Shown in pieces: positions 19,329 through 27,870 of a stretch of DNA of 35,254 nucleotides; the stretch's first letter is position 1, and each line of letters opens with the position of its first letter. The position numbers and the translations under genes were made by a program. This DNA is from Candidatus Sericytochromatia bacterium (GTDB taxonomy: Bacteria > Cyanobacteriota > Sericytochromatia > UBA7694 > JACMQJ01), in the NCBI GenBank assembly GCA_026004035.1, contig BPII01000003.1:1-35254 (forward strand). The letters run 5' to 3'. The notes beneath the pieces were generated by a model. It had not been told where the DNA came from and made no database searches. It saw nothing but the letters and a program-made list of their open reading frames with translations.

Positions 19329-19544
19329 TTAATAGACTTGTTGCACGCTGGTAATTAGTTTTATATAGAAATTAAATAATCGACAACATACACATATAAT
19401 CCTGTTATATAGATTAATATAGGTTATTTTTAATTTTTGAAACATTATATTATATTTTTTTACTTGACAAATAACATTTTCTGCTTTTATTCTTATTTTG
19501 GATTTTTTTTTTTCAGCTAAATAATCTAAAAACGCTCTGCCCAT
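19329..19544 (-). pseudogene. IS5-type DDE transposase fragment (C-terminal)
   Basis: The translated fragment RIKAENVICQVKKYNIM corresponds to the catalytic-Glu helix of IS5-family transposases (R.xxvEnvixxxKxfkIm). INLYNRIICVCCRLFNFYI matches the usual N-L-R-F-N-I-I-A-x-x-x-N-F end. Everything upstream, including both catalytic Asp residues, is missing and the linker looks deleted. The sequence TTAATAGACTTGTTGCACG beyond the stop may be the old IS end. Confidence 0.6.
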
Positions 19545-19574
19545 TTGGGATACCTCTCTAAAAGGGGGGGGAAT

Positions 19575-19793
19575 TTGTTAGAAAAAATCAAAGAATTAAA
19601 AGAATTAAACTCCCATTCTTTGAAGGATTTGCAGGTAAAGCCTGACGAGGTAGTAAAAGATATTAGAGAAATTTTATATTACAAAATTACTATAAATACT
19701 ATAATTATAGCAATTTTCTATTTTTATAAAACCATTTATTTTAAAGTTAAAATAAGTCTATTATACTTAACTCAAGTTCGAAAAGTTTATTGA
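19575..19793 (+). pseudogene. Unrecognised gene fragment after a G8 tract
   Basis: TTG at 19575 follows a run of eight G (19564-19571), unusual in DNA this AT-rich, which would serve as ribosome site. The first 35 residues (LLEKIKELKELNSHSLKDLQ then VKPDEVVKDIREI) look like a real helical protein. After about 19685 the translation becomes low-complexity Ile/Tyr/Phe/Lys, so I think a truncated foreign gene runs into random sequence. No function can be assigned. Confidence 0.35.
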
Positions 19794-19878
19794 CTAAGAA
19801 ATAAATTTATTTTTGTTAAACATACTTTACTATAAACATAGCATTTTGAGTATTTTTAAAACTACAACCATACTTAAC

Positions 19879-20841
19879 TTAGAATTGTACTGTATCACTA
19901 TTATAAGTATATAGATAATATTCAATACAAGATATTTTAAAAAAGTTTTTTATATTTATAATAATATTATTATTTAATTCATAACTCATTGATAAGATAC
20001 TCATTAATTCTGAAAAGTTTTTTTTCTCTTGAATTAATTTTATAATATCTATAACAAAGTTTTTTTCCAACTCTATAGGATAAAGTTTTCTTTTTGTTTT
20101 TATTATTGTTTTGTTATTTTCAAAAATTAATGAATCTTTTTTAAAGTTTAGAAAAAATATTGTATTATTATTTATACCATTTTTAAAAAATAATACTTGG
20201 TTTATTCGATATTTATCTTTTGTAAAAAAACCTTTCCTTATGTAAGGAGAATGGAATAAATTTGCTCTATATAAAATTAATCTGTTATATTTCATTTCTA
20301 CAATATCTATCAATTCCCAATATTTATTACTTTCTGTTAAAAAAAAGTTTTCTAATGTTTTATCAAATAAAATTGGTTCATCTGATATTTGATACTGTAG
20401 ATTTGTTATTTTATTCTTGTAAAAAGCTGTTCCTCCATCACATTCATATGGTAAATTAAGATAAATAACCCCTGCAAAAAAATAATTATCAGCATGAGGT
20501 CTGTTTTTTATACAATCTACATTTATATCATCACTATATATATTAGCTATAAAAAGATTTTTCTGCAAAATTGAAGTACTAAATAATCTTTCTGTAATAA
20601 AATTACAAAAATCTACTATATTTTTTGTATCTATTGATAAGCAAACTCTAGGACCTGGTGAATCATGAGTTATATCTTTAAAATTTGTTGCTGGTGATTT
20701 TATTGCTAATTCTCTAACTTTATCAGGATATTTATATACATTATCTACTATAATAACATTGTAATTCCCAATCTTTTTTATTTTTATGTCTAAATCATTA
20801 TTTATTTGAAATATTGAATTTTCATCAATTATCCATACCAT
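19879..20841 (-). CDS. DUF6445-like, putative Fe(II)/2-oxoglutarate-type oxygenase
   Basis: 320 residues, intact, no signal peptide. The layout is that of DUF6445 and related double-stranded beta-helix proteins: VIIVDNVYKYPDKVRELAIK at the N-terminus, a PGPRVCLSI strand, NRPHADNYFFAGVIYLNLPY with the candidate iron ligands His and Asp, ECDGGTAFYKNK, then LILYRANLFHSPYIRKGFF with a second His, and KDKYRINQVLFFKN with a candidate Arg for 2-oxoglutarate. A C-terminal extension of about 80 residues is species-specific. Homologues often lie near tryptophan-halogenase-like genes, but none is present. It sits alone inside a stretch of decayed mobile DNA. The substrate is unknown. Confidence 0.7.
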   Translation of the reverse strand: MVWIIDENSIFQINNDLDIKIKKIGNYNVIIVDNVYKYPDKVRELAIKSPATNFKDITHDSPGPRVCLSIDTKNIVDFCNFITERLFSTSILQKNLFIANIYSDDINVDCIKNRPHADNYFFAGVIYLNLPYECDGGTAFYKNKITNLQYQISDEPILFDKTLENFFLTESNKYWELIDIVEMKYNRLILYRANLFHSPYIRKGFFTKDKYRINQVLFFKNGINNNTIFFLNFKKDSLIFENNKTIIKTKRKLYPIELEKNFVIDIIKLIQEKKNFSELMSILSMSYELNNNIIINIKNFFKISCIEYYLYTYNSDTVQF

Positions 20842-20943
20842 AATAAAATAGCCATATAAATTATTGTATATTATAATTATAAGTATAAAAATAACCTTCT
20901 AAACATGATATTTTTATAAATTTTTTTAGCTTATTTAATTCAT

Positions 20944-21290
20944 TTGAATCTAAATTATACTTATACCAATTTCGACACACCTTCCGATAAATTTCAAAAT
21001 TATTATAAAGATGTCAGTGAAAGGATGAAAAACCGCGAGATTGATATTCTTTTAGTAGTAAATATGTTTTTAACAGGTTTTGATGCAACTACGCTTAACA
21101 CATTATGGGTAGATAAAAATCTTTGCAAGCTTATTTTCGAACAAACCGTATTTTAAACAGTGTAAAAACATTCGGTAATATTGTTTGTTTTCGTAATCTA
21201 GAGAAAGCTACCAATGAAGCAATTGCACTTTTTGAAGCACACGGAATTGTTCTCTTGAAATCTTATAAAGATTATTACAAAGCTATAGAG
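20944..21290 (+). pseudogene. hsdR (type I restriction endonuclease subunit R) fragment, frameshifted
   Basis: Two overlapping frames give pieces of the C-terminal helicase part of Hsd[51 protein letters not shown], then after a short deletion and frame change [31 protein letters not shown] and [14 protein letters not shown] few residues between DKNL and the QAxSRTNRIL motif are missing. Neither the nuclease domain nor hsdM/hsdS is present. By eye it is less AT-rich than its neighbours, consistent with transfer. The fragment ends where an IS200/IS605-like end begins. Confidence 0.82.
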
Positions 21291-21320
21291 CAAGCTTCCT
21301 GTTTCAACGATAGATGACTC

Positions 21321-21460
21321 CTAGACTGGCATTTCTACCATTCTGCTACCTGAGCTATCTCCACGGGCTTGATATTAGACAGTTCCTGTCCTACTGCTCT
21401 TAAGGTGAGCAAACCCATATTTTAACATGTTCCTTGCATTATGCTTGTTAGTGTCTAATT
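21321..21460 (-). pseudogene. tnpB (IS200/IS605 family) C-terminal fragment
   Basis: On the minus strand the frame reads DTNKHNARNMLKYGFAHL and SSRTGTV, a decayed form of the TnpB ending D..VNAA.NIL..G (normally DRDVNAARNIL). After an in-frame TAA at 21375-21377 it continues YQARGDSSGSRMVEMPV to a stop at 21321-21323, which resembles the variable tail of TnpB. The zinc-finger and catalytic parts are gone. Confidence 0.6.
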
Positions 21461-21525
21461 GTATTGTCATAATACTAATAATGTATGCCGAAATCTGTAG
21501 TTTGTCAAGCGGAAAATAGCAATTC

Positions 21526-21556
21526 ATCCCCCACTTACAAAGTAGAAGTGAGGGAT
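21526..21556. mobile_element. IS200/IS605-type end hairpin (remnant)
   Basis: CCCCCACTT (21528-21536) pairs with AAGTGAGGG (21546-21554) with one wobble and a 9-base loop; AT/AT pairs extend it. The context CAATTCATCCCCC is typical of ends of IS200/IS605-group elements. With the tnpB relic next to it, I read 21290-21560 as an internally deleted element. Confidence 0.5.
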
Positions 21557-21677
21557 AGATAGTGTTAAAATGCATTCTAGTAAAGTTAAAGTTATTAACT
21601 TATATTCAAATTATAAATTTTTAATTTCAGGTATTATATAATTTTTATTTAATAATTTAAGTTGAAATAAGGTTAAG

Positions 21678-23676
21678 TTGAAATTAAAAGATATTTTATA
21701 TAAATATTTTGAAAATGATATAAAAAATATTTTATTTTATTTGGGAATTATAATAATTCTCTTATGGCTACCTATAGAATATGGTGGTAGATATCTACAT
21801 ACTCAGGTTCCATCTCAAATAATAGTATCATCCTTAATACTATTATTAATAAGTCAAAAAAAACAAAATATTTTACGATATCCTCTTTGGGGAATATCTA
21901 TATTTTGGCTATTTATTTTATTAATATCATTTATATTCTCTTATTCAAAATTAGCTACTTTAGAAGAAATAATGAGAAATGTAATGTATATATCTATACC
22001 TATTTTAGTTTTTACTTGGGCAGATAATAAACAAAAAATAAAATTAATGTCTTACACTATAATAACTATAGGTTCTTTTATATTTATTATAGGCTTATAT
22101 TTCTTCCTATTAGATTATATAAGAACAGGTACTTTCATTCCAGCATCTATGCCATTATCAAGAACAAATGATTTAGGAGCTTATGCTTTACTAATTTTTC
22201 CATTATCACTTTCTAGCTTTTTGTATGAAAATACTAAGTATTTTGAAAAATTCATTTATGCTTTTGCAACTTTACTAAGTTTTTTAATAATAATTATCAC
22301 TTTTTCTAGAGGCATATGGATTAGCTCAATTATTGCTATTATAATGATTTTATTTTTTGGAAGAAAAATATTAAAAAAAAAATATTATATATATAGGTAT
22401 AGTTTCAATTATTGCTTTAATTCCAATAGTTATAAATTGGGAAATATTAGTAACAAGACTTTTATCTTTACAGAATATTTTAACAAATGCTGAAAACTCT
22501 ATTGAATGGCGAAAAAGTCTTTTGAATGGAGCAATTAAAATATTTCTTGATAACCCGATAATAGGAACTGGTTTAAATTCTTTCTCTTTTGTTTATACTT
22601 TTTATCAAGAAAAACCAGGCTATTTTTCAATCAATCCACATAATTACTACTTGCAATTACTAGCTGAAACAGGTATTACAGGATTTACTGTATTTTTAGT
22701 ATTTATTTTATCAATAATATATCTTAGTTTTAAAGCTTTTAAAAATTCTGAAGACATTTTTAAAGGAATAGCTTTAGGACTTCTAATTTCAATTATATCA
22801 TCTTTAATACATATATCACTAGATATAGATTGGACAGTTGTAGCAATACCTGTTTTATTTTGGTTACAAGTAGGAATATTAATGTCTATTTATAGAGAAG
22901 TAAATTTTGTGGATACTAGATTTGAAAAAAATCCAATAACAGATAAATTTGATTATGTAAAAAAACCTACTTTACTATTAATATCTTTATCTTTATTTTC
23001 AATACCGCTTTTAAATTTACTTTCATTAAACATGTATACAAAATCAGTTTTGACAGATAATTTAAATTTATCAGAAAAATATATAAGATATGCAATATTT
23101 TTATCTCCATATCCTTCAGCTAAACATCATTTAAGGTATGCTGAAGTTCTCTATGATAAAAAAGAATTACAAGAATCCTTAAAAATTATTAGTAAAGCTT
23201 TGAAGCTAGATAAATTTAGTTATCACATATACAAAAAATATGCTGAAATATTAGTAAGTTTAGACTTAAAAAATAAGGATAATGCTTTAGAAATGCTTAA
23301 AAAAGCTGTTGAACTAAACCCTTATGCACATCCAAGACTATATAGTGATGTAGGTGATTTTTATATTCAATATTTCAAAGATATAAACAAAGGTATAGAG
23401 TGGTATAAAAAAGGATTAGAAAAATTTCCTATTGAACAAATTTTTAAATATGAAGCATATACTCCAGGTGATAGATATGAATTATATAATATTTATAAAA
23501 AATTATATCAATACGATAAAAAAAATAGAAATGATTATAAATCAAAAATGGACTTTATTTTAAAAACTCAATTAAAAGAAAATTCTTTATATAATAACTC
23601 AACAATAACAGAAACAATAAAAACATATTGGGAATTAGTAAATAAAGGTGAGGATGAAAAAAATACTTATTACTAA
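21678..23676 (+). CDS. O-antigen ligase/polymerase-type membrane protein with C-terminal TPRs, interrupted by one surplus A
   Basis: Begins at TTG 21678 with AAGG upstream. Multiple transmembrane helices and an extracytoplasmic loop precede SRGIWISSIIAIIMILFFG. The frame breaks at an A10 tract (22373-22382) and resumes one base over as YIGIVSIIALIPIVINWEIL and NPIIGTGLNSF. The Wzy_C hallmark SINPHNYYLQLLAETGITGF follows. After further transmembrane segments come two or three TPR-like repeats (HHLRYAEVLYDKKELQESLK, ALEMLKKAVELNPYAHPRLY). Deleting one A yields about 665 residues. Wzy_C proteins polymerise or attach surface glycans at the membrane. It is followed by a barrel/PEGA-like protein. 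It may extend further through a second frameshift at 23657-23663. Confidence 0.82.
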
Positions 23677-23902
23677 ATATGCTAATTTTCCTGAACCTTT
23701 AAAAATCTTTAAATACAAAATAAATGATTTTATAAAAATAAAAAGAGAAATTTTTACTGCTAGTGTAGAATATAATATATCAATTATAAATAAAAATCAA
23801 AAAAGAGATTTTATTTTAGAAGATAAACTAATATTAAATGATAATGGATGGTTTATATCTAGTAGAAAAATAAAATTTGTTTTAGGTGTAAAAAATGATT
23901 AG
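23654..23902 (+). CDS. NTF2-like C-terminal piece, separate gene or continuation of the ligase
   Basis: Read as its own gene, it starts at ATG 23654 (AAAGGTGAGG upstream) and gives an 82-residue mixed alpha/beta protein ending WFISSRKIKFVLGVKND. The pattern FTASVEYNISIINKN ... LILNDNGWFISSRKI resembles the sheet of NTF2/SnoaL-like domains. The expected first helix of that fold (TITETIKTYWELVNKGEDEK) is encoded at the end of the ligase frame. Removing one A from the A7 tract 23657-23663 fuses the two into one continuous domain. Its stop overlaps the next gene's start (ATGATTAG). I cannot decide between a real small gene and a frameshifted tail. Confidence 0.55.
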   Translation: MKKILITKYANFPEPLKIFKYKINDFIKIKREIFTASVEYNISIINKNQKRDFILEDKLILNDNGWFISSRKIKFVLGVKND

Positions 23903-25697
23903 AAAAAAATTTTTAACATTAATTTTTCTATTAATAACAAGTAATGCTTTAGCTAAACAAAGTGTTGAAACAACACCATGGGGATATAGTGGTATAATAA
24001 ATGTTCCAAATTCAAATGTAATAGAAAAAGGAAAATTTTATATAAATTCTGCTTATACAGTAAATAAACCTAACTTTTTATCAAGTTTTCAAATTGGATT
24101 GATAGATAATTTAGAAATAGGTATTTTAGGAGGACTTCCTTCTGATATCTATTCAGGACTTGCTGGTAATATAAAATATCAAATATTAAAACAAAATAAA
24201 GAGTTACCTTTATCCTTTGCAATGGGAATTAATTTATTAGGTATAAAAAAAGTAGGAAATAATAATAATTTTTTTAATTTAGGAAATGCTATTTATATGA
24301 TAGCTTCTTATGATTTAAATATAAATTTATTTAATAATCAATATAATCTTTTATCAACTCATTTAGGATTTTCTGGAAATTTAGAAGCTACTAATCTTTT
24401 GGCAGCTATTGATATACCAATAACTAAATTTGTAAATTTAGGACTAGAATATACTAGTAAAACCAATATAAGTAATGAAATGATAAATTTTGGTATAAAA
24501 ATAAAACCTATAAATGAATTGTCAATAAACTTTTTTTCATTAGGAAATAACTTTTCTCAAGGTTTTAAAGATGCTCAATATATGATAGGCTTATTTTATA
24601 ATAGTAATTTATTACTAAATAGTAATAGTAACATTTCTCAAAAAAATGAAGAAAAAAAAGAAGAAACTAAAATTTCAAATCAAATTAATAAAGAAGAGAG
24701 TAAATTGCAAAAACAAAATAATCAAGAAAATGAAAAAACAACTACAAATAAAGAAGAAAATAAAAATTTAATAAAAGAAGGAACATTAAAAATAATGGTT
24801 ACAGATGAAAATGATAATTCTAATTTGTCTAATGTTCAATTGGTATTAGAAAATAAAGAAAACAATATTTATAATAAATATGACATAATTAATGGAGTAT
24901 ATACAATTGATAACTTGAAATATGGTAGCTATAAACTGACTTTTAATAAAGAAAACTATGAAGCATTAGTTTATACTACAAAATTAGATTCAAATTTGAA
25001 TAATATAAGTGTTAAAATGAAAAAAATATCATCATCTATATTTGCAAAAGTATTTAATAATGTATCTATACCTTACCCTGATTTAGACATTGTTTTAGAT
25101 GAAACTATTAAAACGAAAACAGATAAAGAAGGTAAGTTTTCTTTTATTAATATAACCCCGGGTAAGCATATTATAAAAATAATAAAAAATGATGAATTAT
25201 TGAAAAAAATTGATATTGATGTCTTAAAAGGCATAGATTTAAAAAGAGAAATATATTTAGATGAAGTAAAAACAGGCAATTCTAAATCCGAAAATAAAAA
25301 TACTAGTAAAACTGAATTAAAGAGTGATTTAAAAGAAAATAAAAAACAAGAAAATAAAGATAAAGAAAAAGAATTAATAGTATCTAAAAATACAGAAAAT
25401 AATAATTTACAAAATACTAAAAAAGAAGATAAAAAGACTAATAACTCATTAATTGTAGGAAAAGTTACATCAGAAGGGCAAATAATACAATCAGCTAGAA
25501 TAGTTCTTGAAGGTGATAAAGTAACAATAATGACTATTTCAAATAAAGAAGGATTTTATCTTATAAAAAATATTCCTCCTGGTCAGTATAAAATAACTGC
25601 AAGTAAAAAAGGATTTTTAGATAAAAGTTCAAAAATAAATCTTGAAGCCAATAATCAATATAAATTTGATATTATATTGGGAAAAAAAACTAATTAA
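23895..25697 (+). CDS. Exported barrel protein with carboxypeptidase-regulatory/PEGA-like domains
   Basis: Signal peptide with probable cleavage after SNALA (residue 20). Residues about 25-240 begin TTPWGYSGIINVPNSNVIEK and resemble the entry of YjbH/YbjH-type outer-membrane proteins; strand-rich and glycine-punctuated to GLFYNSNLLL. A Lys/Glu/Asn-rich linker (about 243-295) follows, then three beta-sandwich modules: about 296-370 (LKIMVTDEN, NLKYGSYKLTF), 373-455 (FSFINITPGKHIIKI) and, after a second charged linker, 516-598 (GKVTSEGQIIQSARIVLEGD, YLIKNIPPGQYKITASKKGF). These match carboxypeptidase regulatory-like folds. Next to a glycan ligase, a role in exopolysaccharide export or anchoring is inferred. 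It is convergent with holA, 8 bp apart. Confidence 0.75.
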   Translation: MIRKKFLTLIFLLITSNALAKQSVETTPWGYSGIINVPNSNVIEKGKFYINSAYTVNKPNFLSSFQIGLIDNLEIGILGGLPSDIYSGLAGNIKYQILKQNKELPLSFAMGINLLGIKKVGNNNNFFNLGNAIYMIASYDLNINLFNNQYNLLSTHLGFSGNLEATNLLAAIDIPITKFVNLGLEYTSKTNISNEMINFGIKIKPINELSINFFSLGNNFSQGFKDAQYMIGLFYNSNLLLNSNSNISQKNEEKKEETKISNQINKEESKLQKQNNQENEKTTTNKEENKNLIKEGTLKIMVTDENDNSNLSNVQLVLENKENNIYNKYDIINGVYTIDNLKYGSYKLTFNKENYEALVYTTKLDSNLNNISVKMKKISSSIFAKVFNNVSIPYPDLDIVLDETIKTKTDKEGKFSFINITPGKHIIKIIKNDELLKKIDIDVLKGIDLKREIYLDEVKTGNSKSENKNTSKTELKSDLKENKKQENKDKEKELIVSKNTENNNLQNTKKEDKKTNNSLIVGKVTSEGQIIQSARIVLEGDKVTIMTISNKEGFYLIKNIPPGQYKITASKKGFLDKSSKINLEANNQYKFDIILGKKTN

Positions 25698-25705
25698 ATT
25701 TAAAA

Positions 25706-26662
25706 CTAACTAAACCAAGATATTATAAACTTTTCAAATTCTAATCTTGGCTCAACTTTAGTAGATTTAAATTTAAGCTCTATTTTTACTAAATCATTTA
25801 ATAGCTCTCTTAATTTCTCAATTGGATAATTTTTCCAAGCTTTAAAATCTTTTTCTATAATATAAGTATGTTTTTTAAGTTTATCTGATATTTCTTTAAA
25901 AGTCATTTTATCTTCGTAAAGAACTTTTAAATTATAAATATATCTTAAATTTGATTGTAAAGATGCAAGAATAACAATACCTTCTTCATGTAAAAGTAAA
26001 TTTGAAATTTCTATTAAAGCTGAATGTATATCTTTTTTAGATAAAAAATCTATTAGATTAAATATATTAGATTCTGTATTTTTTACCAATAATTTTACAT
26101 CATCATAGGTAATAATGTTTTTTTCATTACTATATAAAAGTAATTTTTCTACTTCATTTATTATTCTTCTTTTATCACCATTTGTAGCTACTACTAACTC
26201 TTCAGCAGCGTTTTTCTCAATTTTCTTATTGTATTTTCTAATATAATCTTCTAACCAAGGCGTAAGCTTTTTTGTTAGTTCCCATGATTTAGGAATATTA
26301 AAAATTTTTTTATCAAAAAAAGACACAAGAGTTTTAGTAATATTTTTTCTTTCATCTAAAGATATACAAGATAATATTAAATATACTTCGCTAATTAATC
26401 CTTTTTTTAATAAACTAATTAGTTCTTGAGATTCTGGTAAATTATTTTTTTTGACAACAACAATTTTACTACCAAAACCAAGAGGTGGTGAAGAACAAGC
26501 TTCTATAACTTTATTTATTTCATCTGTTTTGGTATCATCAAGATTAAATATAAAAAGATTAAATTCTTTCCAATTTAAATCAATTTTAGAATTTATCAAA
26601 TCTTTTATAAATTCTTCTTTAGAATATTCATCATCACCTATTAATAGTATGCAATTTTTCAT
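25706..26662 (-). CDS. holA: DNA polymerase III delta subunit
   Basis: 318 residues. Part of the clamp-loader complex that opens the beta sliding clamp. Recognisable order: N-terminal ILLIGDDEYSKEEFIKDLI, SSPPLGFGSKIVVVKK, KLTPWLEDYIRKYNKKIE, ATNGDKRRIINEVEKLLLY, VKNTESNIFNLIDFLSKKD, and the C-terminal collar-domain end VEPRLEFEKFIISWF. Last gene of a three-gene minus-strand unit, 12 bp after the zinc-ribbon gene. Confidence 0.9.
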   Translation of the reverse strand: MKNCILLIGDDEYSKEEFIKDLINSKIDLNWKEFNLFIFNLDDTKTDEINKVIEACSSPPLGFGSKIVVVKKNNLPESQELISLLKKGLISEVYLILSCISLDERKNITKTLVSFFDKKIFNIPKSWELTKKLTPWLEDYIRKYNKKIEKNAAEELVVATNGDKRRIINEVEKLLLYSNEKNIITYDDVKLLVKNTESNIFNLIDFLSKKDIHSALIEISNLLLHEEGIVILASLQSNLRYIYNLKVLYEDKMTFKEISDKLKKHTYIIEKDFKAWKNYPIEKLRELLNDLVKIELKFKSTKVEPRLEFEKFIISWFS

Positions 26663-26674
26663 TATTTATAATAA

Positions 26675-27187
26675 TTACAATAAAATATAATTTTTTCTTC
26701 TTATTAACCCAAAAATTATTAAAAACATACCAAATAATAAAAATAAGTTTGTTTGTAATCTTAAATCTGGAATATTTTTAATGTATTCAATCTTTGAAAA
26801 GTTATTTAAAGTATATTGTGTTATTGTTGTATATATACCAATTTCACAAAATATTATGCCAATAATAATATCAGAAAATTTCTTTCTAAAATATATTGTT
26901 GAAAGTATTACAAGTAAAACAATTATAGAGTGTATTAATGATGTTATTAATGGGCTAGAAGAAGTGAAAAAAATTACTATAATCATAGGTGATAATCCTA
27001 AAATCATGCCTATAATTATCCATCTATTTCTACTTTCTATAATTTTTTTTCTTATTTCATAAAAAGGATCACTAACTATTAATGTATTAAAGCACGATGA
27101 ACATTTAAATATACTACCATCTTTTAACTCTTTAGTATCAATTGTTCTTTTACAATTAGAACAAACTGTATATTTATTACTATTCAT
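26675..27187 (-). CDS. Zinc-ribbon membrane protein, 170 residues
   Basis: I prefer ATG 27187, which overlaps the upstream CYTH stop (ATGAATAG), over an in-frame ATG at 27235 that would run deep into that gene. The N-terminus is a zinc ribbon: CSNCKRTI and, about 18 residues on, CSSCFNTL. After a charged stretch (YEIRKKIIESRNRW) come four hydrophobic helices. Similar small proteins with a cytosolic zinc ribbon and a membrane bundle are widespread and uncharacterised. Cotranscription with holA is inferred from spacing. Confidence 0.7.
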   Translation of the reverse strand: MNSNKYTVCSNCKRTIDTKELKDGSIFKCSSCFNTLIVSDPFYEIRKKIIESRNRWIIIGMILGLSPMIIVIFFTSSSPLITSLIHSIIVLLVILSTIYFRKKFSDIIIGIIFCEIGIYTTITQYTLNNFSKIEYIKNIPDLRLQTNLFLLFGMFLIIFGLIRRKNYILL

Positions 27188-27759
27188 ACAGCTTAAGCTT
27201 TTCCTCTTCAGTAAATAATCTATTACTATCATCAAGATTGTAAAATTTAATTACTTCTTTTAAAGACATACTTGTACTATCAGATAGATTATAACCTAGC
27301 AAGTTTAAAATTTTTTCCACAAGTTTTTCACTATTAGCTTCCACTTCAATATATGTAGGAACGCCAGCCCAAGTATCTATTTCAACTAAACCAAAATCAA
27401 GTTTATAAGATTCTCTAAATTTTTCATCTATTCTAAATATTTTCAAGCCTAGTTTATTTAAAAATTTTGTTGCATTATCAATATTCAAAACTTCAAATTC
27501 AATCTCATCAGATATTTTAAACTTGTCTTTAGATATTAATTCTTTAAAAGTAATAATTATTGATTTTTTATTATTTAGTAAATTCTCTAACTCTCTTATT
27601 CTTATATAACCACCAGAATTAAATAATCTATTATCTTCATAATCAAAAATTATGTTTTTTTGAAATTCTTTTTTTATTAATTTAGCATCAAGAGCTTTTA
27701 ATTTTTCTAATACATTTTTTTTTATTTATATTTAAAACTTTAACTTCTATTTCTTTCAT
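27180..27759 (-). CDS. CYTH-domain protein (CyaB/thiamine-triphosphatase-like), interrupted by one surplus A
   Basis: From ATG 27759 the protein starts MKEIEVKVLNINKK, containing the ExExK signature (EIEVK) of CYTH enzymes, which hydrolyse or cyclise triphosphate substrates with metal ions. After 15 codons the frame is lost at an A9 tract (T9 on the plus strand, 27715-27723). Deleting one A restores KALDAKLIKKEFQKNI, GGYIRIRELEN, IIITFKELIS, DEIEFEV and VEIDTWAGVPTYIEVEANSE, the expected alternating basic/acidic tunnel strands. Total 192 residues, normal for the family. A frame from 27488 gives only the C-terminal 102 residues. The substrate cannot be told from sequence. Confidence 0.8.
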
Positions 27760-27788
27760 TAAAAATATTTTATATTAAAAAAAATGTT

Positions 27789-27817
27789 TTGAGTAGTGTA
27801 ATCTATTATGATATACT
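27789..27817 (+). promoter_or_regulatory. Candidate promoter for the coiled-coil/TPR gene
   Basis: TTGAGT (27789-27794), 17-bp spacer, TATACT (27812-27817), 53 bp before the ATG at 27871, in the divergent interval with the CYTH gene. Confidence 0.35.
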
Positions 27818-27870
27818 AAATATAAAATCAACTCACAAAACATATTATAAAACTTTATTGTGGAGAAAAA

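Noticed and set aside
21305..21370. tRNA-like sequence GGAGATAGCTCAGGTAGCAG on the minus strand
   Set aside because: The D-arm-like start is attractive, but no acceptor stem, anticodon stem or T-arm closes, and the same bases translate as the tail of the tnpB fragment (ARGDSSGSRMVEMPV).
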